Shown here: in pieces, positions 61,241-64,000 of the stretch
Layout of the letters: every line of letters begins with the position of its first letter
Position numbering within the stretch: position 1 is the first letter of the stretch
The notes under the pieces: model-generated
The model's database searches: none
Told to the model about the DNA's origin: nothing
The model's input: the letters and a program-made list of their open reading frames with translations, nothing else
DNA from: Peribacillus sp044761665
Lineage (GTDB): Bacteria; Bacillota; Bacilli; Bacillales; DSM-1321
NCBI RefSeq assembly: GCF_044761665.1
Contig: NZ_JBIWCW010000003.1
Coordinates: 372,001-436,000 of the forward strand
DNA: 64,000 nucleotides
Reading direction: 5' to 3'
Made by a program: the position numbers and the translations under genes

Positions 61241-61333
61241 ATGACAGTTACTTCTATCATTCTATCAAATCCCGAAAGGGTTACAGTAAACAGGAAATAT
61301 TCAAGGCTCCCCTCACACTTTTTCTTTTTCTAA
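61241..61333 (+). CDS. 30-residue leader peptide before the SulP gene
   Basis: ATG 61241 is preceded by an ideal AAAGGAG. The frame runs 30 codons to TAA 61331 and ends in Phe-Phe-Phe-Phe. It lies between a promoter and the SulP gene with a TAAAAAC/GTTTTTA inverted repeat (61368-61394 area) after it. It could be a regulatory leader or a short gene; no homologue is recalled. Confidence 0.5.
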   Translation: MTVTSIILSNPERVTVNRKYSRLPSHFFFF

Positions 61334-61442
61334 GATACTAGGCGATTGAACGGCTACCTCCCAATACGTTAAAAACAAATTTTCTCAATAAACGTTTTTA
61401 TTATAGTATGACAAAAAAAATAGAGGATGTGAGTGTGGTTAT

Positions 61443-63080
61443 ATGATGAAGGATAATAGATTTCAAGGGTATAACATGAAAGGCTTTCAAAAGGATCTGA
61501 CGGCAGGCTTATTAGTGGGAGTGGTTGCCATTCCACTGGGGCTAGCTTTTTCCATTGCATCAGGAGTGGAACCTATATATGGGTTATATACAACGATCAT
61601 TGCAGGAATCCTGATTTCGCTTTTAGGCGGATCGAAATATCAAATCGGCGGTCCAACTGGAGCATTTGTTCCATTGTTATTTGGGATTGTTATGCAATAT
61701 GGATATGAGAGTCTACTCATTGCCGGATTCCTAGCCGGAATTATGCTAGTAGTGATGGGGCTGCTTAAGTTAGGGAATTTGATGAAGTTCATTCCCCGCC
61801 CTGTTATCATCGGTTTTACTACAGGAATTGCGATAATAATCTTTTCTGGGCAAATTGCTAACTTCTTCGGAATGAAGGTGGAAAAGCATGAAGCGTTCTT
61901 AGCTAATATGAAGGAATTGGTGGTTAAAGCCGAAACGATAAATGTTTATAGCATAGGGGTAGCCCTTATATGCTTTATCGTAATCCTGTTTACACCGAAA
62001 GTACTTCCAAAAGTACCGGGACCGCTTCTAGGGTTACTTGTTTCCACAATTGTCGCCTTCTATTTCTTCCCTAATAAAGTGGCTACGATTGGATCGACAT
62101 ATGGAGCGATTCCAAGAGGTTTTCCTGAATTTAAAGTACCAGAGGTTTCGGTGGAAATCATTATCAATCTTCTCCCGGTGGCGGTTACCATAGCATTATT
62201 AGGTGGAATTGAGTCACTGTTATCTGCAACCGTGGCAGATAACATGGGTGGATCAAAACACGATAGCAATAAGGAATTAGTCGGTCAAGGTATAGCAAAC
62301 ATGGCTACACCATTCTTTGGCGGAATCCCGGCAACAGGTGCAATTGCCAGAACGGCTACGAATATCAAGAGTGGAGCCGTTTCGCCATTATCAGGGGTTA
62401 TTCATGGGCTTGTCGTACTGATGGTCCTGCTCGTACTATCTCCTTATGCCACCCATATTCCTTTAGCCAGCATGGCGCCAATTCTGATGTTTGTTGCTTG
62501 GAACATGAGCGAACGGAAGGAATTTGCGCATGTATTGAAGACGAAATCGGCTGATTCGGTTGTATTATTGGTGACATTCCTTGTCACTGTTTTAACCGAT
62601 CTGATCATGGGCGTTGGTATCGGCTTAGTAATTGCCTTTGTCACCTTCATCATGAAGATGAGCCACTCGTTAAAAATCAGGGAAAGAAGTCATGAGGTTT
62701 ATCCGGAGATTATTCCTAGTGAGGATGAGAATTCAAGAATTGATGTTTATAATTTGGAAGGTCCTTTATTCTTTGGTTCGATTGATGTACTGGAATCTAA
62801 TATTTTGGAAAACCTGGATAATAAGACGAGCGTCTTGGTATTGAGTATGCGAAGGGTATCCTATATGGATACGTCAGCCGAGGCCGCACTTTTAGCCATT
62901 GTTGATCGCATCAGGAAATACAAAGGAAAACTAGTCATTTCGGGGATTCAGCAACAACCTAAGGAATTGCTAATCAGTACTGGATTATATCATAAAATAG
63001 ATAAAAAGCATTTCTTTAAATCGAAGGAAGAAGCCTTATATTTTGCCAAGCAACAGGTGGGTGGAAATCAGATCATATAG
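61443..63080 (+). CDS. SulP family inorganic anion transporter with STAS domain
   Basis: 545 residues. KDLTAGLLVGVVAIPLGLAFSIASGVEPIYGLYT is the SulP start, then GGSKYQIGGPTGAFVPLL, FIPRPVIIGFTTGIAI and PATGAIARTATNI; about 11-14 membrane helices in all. Residues about 435-535 are a STAS domain (DVYNLEGPLFFGSIDVLE, RRVSYMDTSAEAALLAI). It exchanges or imports sulfate, bicarbonate or a dicarboxylate. The start (two adjacent ATGs at 61443 and 61446) has only a distant GAGG. Behind a 22-bp palindrome, promoter and leader ORF. Confidence 0.92.
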   Translation: MMKDNRFQGYNMKGFQKDLTAGLLVGVVAIPLGLAFSIASGVEPIYGLYTTIIAGILISLLGGSKYQIGGPTGAFVPLLFGIVMQYGYESLLIAGFLAGIMLVVMGLLKLGNLMKFIPRPVIIGFTTGIAIIIFSGQIANFFGMKVEKHEAFLANMKELVVKAETINVYSIGVALICFIVILFTPKVLPKVPGPLLGLLVSTIVAFYFFPNKVATIGSTYGAIPRGFPEFKVPEVSVEIIINLLPVAVTIALLGGIESLLSATVADNMGGSKHDSNKELVGQGIANMATPFFGGIPATGAIARTATNIKSGAVSPLSGVIHGLVVLMVLLVLSPYATHIPLASMAPILMFVAWNMSERKEFAHVLKTKSADSVVLLVTFLVTVLTDLIMGVGIGLVIAFVTFIMKMSHSLKIRERSHEVYPEIIPSEDENSRIDVYNLEGPLFFGSIDVLESNILENLDNKTSVLVLSMRRVSYMDTSAEAALLAIVDRIRKYKGKLVISGIQQQPKELLISTGLYHKIDKKHFFKSKEEALYFAKQQVGGNQII

Positions 63081-63118
63081 TCTCATAGATTTAAACCTAA
63101 AGTCACCTTTTTGGATTT

Positions 63119-63138
63119 TTATGGTATAGTAACCATAA
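63119..63138. promoter_or_regulatory. Candidate MerR-type operator/promoter
   Basis: TTATGGT (63119-63125) and ACCATAA (63132-63138) form an inverted repeat around a TATAGT -10-like sequence, directly before the merR-type gene. Probably autoregulation. Confidence 0.45.
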
Positions 63139-63169
63139 TAGGAGATTATAAAAGAAGGTGACTGTCTGG

Positions 63170-63583
63170 GTGAAGTTATATCGGATTGGCCAGCTTGCTG
63201 AACTCGCTAATGTCTCAAGGAGAACCATTGACTATTATACTAAATTGGGAATGCTTAACTATGAAAAAACCGGATCCAGATATCGCTATTATACGGAGGA
63301 TGCGCTCGAACGACTTAGTATGATAGAAAGATATAAAGAGCAAAATATGCCATTGACCGAAATCAATGAGCGGCTGCGTATATGGTCGGATACATCGGCC
63401 GATTCGGGAGAGGTTTTAGCAAAGATCGAAAAGATTTCATCAAACCTACAAGAGTTGGAGCGCGATATTCTTGAATTGAAGCCACTCTTGGGCCAGCTGG
63501 ATGAACAGCAGTTGAAATTTGCTGTTCGGCAGCTTTCTGTTAGAGGAGGATCTTTGTTAAGCATCATGAGCATACTTACATAA
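63170..63583 (+). CDS. MerR family transcriptional regulator
   Basis: 137 residues from GTG 63170 (AAGGTG 9 bases upstream); a GTG at 63158 overlaps that site. Residues 1-70 form the MerR winged helix (YRIGQLAELANVSRRTIDYYTKLGML, then SRYRYYTEDALERLSMIERYKEQNMPL), followed by a coiled-coil helix (about 85-120) for dimerisation. The C-terminus has no Cys, so this is not a metal-sensing type. It may control itself or the neighbouring SulP gene. Terminator follows. Confidence 0.88.
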   Translation: MKLYRIGQLAELANVSRRTIDYYTKLGMLNYEKTGSRYRYYTEDALERLSMIERYKEQNMPLTEINERLRIWSDTSADSGEVLAKIEKISSNLQELERDILELKPLLGQLDEQQLKFAVRQLSVRGGSLLSIMSILT

Positions 63584-63600
63584 GCAAGCTATTCCTTGTA

Positions 63601-63629
63601 CAAAAAAAGACCATTTCGGTCTTTTTTTG
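63601..63629 (+). terminator. Terminator after the MerR gene
   Basis: AAAAAAAGACC-ATTTC-GGTCTTTTTTT hairpin. Confidence 0.85.
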
Positions 63630-63734
63630 TTTTTTCCGTAGCATGAATTAAAATCTTTTTTTCGACAAAATGGAAGGAGATAAGGGAATGGGAAAAGAAG
63701 AACTATAAGTATAACGATTAGAAGGGGTGGGTGG

Positions 63735-64000
63735 ATGATTGGTTCAATTGTAACGACGACGAAAGGACATCTTCAAGGAACTGTCGAAAATGGTATAGGT
63801 GTTTGGAGAGGCGTCAGGTATGCAAAGGCTCCAGTCAATGAATTGCGTTTTCGCTCCCCGGAGCCGGTGGGAGAATGGAAGGGTGTCTTGGATGCAATCG
63901 ATTTCGGTGCTGTGCCACCACAACCGATGGAACGTGCCGTCAGGATGGGAATGACAGGCAGTGAAAAAATGGATGAGGACTGTTTATTCCTGAATATCTG
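63735..64000 (+). CDS. Carboxylesterase type B (p-nitrobenzyl esterase-like), N-terminal part
   Basis: 88 codons are present before the window ends. ATG 63735 follows AAGGGGTGGGTGG. VTTTKGHLQGTVENGIGVWRGVRYAKAP, LRFRSPEPVGEWKGVLDA and SEKMDEDCLFLNI are the standard start of carboxylesterase family B, including the Cys of EDCLFLNI. The catalytic Ser lies beyond the window. Not in the earlier listed frames because it runs off the edge. Confidence 0.88.
   Translation, partial: MIGSIVTTTKGHLQGTVENGIGVWRGVRYAKAPVNELRFRSPEPVGEWKGVLDAIDFGAVPPQPMERAVRMGMTGSEKMDEDCLFLNI

Noticed and set aside
1..64000. CRISPR arrays, prophage genes, complete insertion sequences and antibiotic or secondary-metabolite clusters
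   Set aside because: No regularly spaced short repeats, no transposase or phage structural genes, and no synthase genes were found in either strand apart from the group II intron.

Overview
The window looks like a chromosomal segment of an endospore-forming, low-GC member of the Bacillaceae. The gene order spoVIF-yjcD-yjcF-yjcG-yjcH, spore coat genes (cotX, a cotW-like gene, divergent cotG/cotH), RNase NrnA, DeoR/DeoC and a YuxG-type rhamnose enzyme all match Bacillus relatives. The general feel (many sugar clusters, the dispersed GC-rich hairpin repeat at 18.45-18.57 kb) suggests a soil genus such as Peribacillus, but this is inference and no marker here fixes the species.

Layout. 0-6.4 kb: sporulation block (yjcZ-like, spoVIF, helicase yjcD, a hypothetical, cotX, cotW-like, yjcF, yjcG, yjcH), with three sequences that fit the sigma-K promoter consensus exactly. 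6.5-11.5 kb: a PgpA-like protein, a small WYL-like protein behind two LexA-type boxes, a tRNA-Val, murB, an SMI1/KNR4 protein, a decayed tRNA 3' copy, a small hypothetical and a DJ-1/PfpI protein. 11.5-18.4 kb: xylose catabolism (xylR divergent from xylA, transporter, xylB, galM) with a visible XylR operator and cre site and a 30-codon leader ORF overlapping the transporter start. 18.4-25 kb: repeat element, YhgE/Pip membrane protein, SsuABC-like transporter, nrnA. 25.1-44.5 kb: a large L-rhamnose locus: a DeoR-type regulator (RhaR candidate), an extracytoplasmic sugar-binding lipoprotein next to a YesMN-type two-component system, a decayed group II intron, a four-gene sugar ABC importer, rhaEW divergent from rhaB-rhaA-rhaM and an MFS transporter. 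44.9-46.8 kb: cotG/cotH. 46.9-53.9 kb: an RNA methyltransferase, a hypothetical, and a deoxyribose locus (deoR, deoC, FucP-like permease, DUF4432 epimerase-like protein, ribokinase-family kinase). 54-64 kb: 2-hydroxyacid dehydrogenase, Bcr/CflA efflux pump, SDR, Gfo/Idh/MocA oxidoreductase, HesB-like protein, old-yellow-enzyme homologue, CPBP protease, SulP anion transporter behind a 22-bp perfect palindrome, MerR regulator, and the start of a carboxylesterase.

How it fits together: three pentose/deoxy-sugar pathways each carry regulator, importer, kinase, isomerase or aldolase and mutarotase, and three CcpA-type cre sites tie xylose, rhamnose uptake and deoxyribose use to carbon catabolite control. 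The sporulation genes at both ends of the first 46 kb make late mother-cell coat proteins. The least explained signals are the LexA-box/WYL gene, the tRNA-Val remnant islet, the leader peptides before the xylose and SulP transporters, and the structured region after the rhamnose MFS gene.
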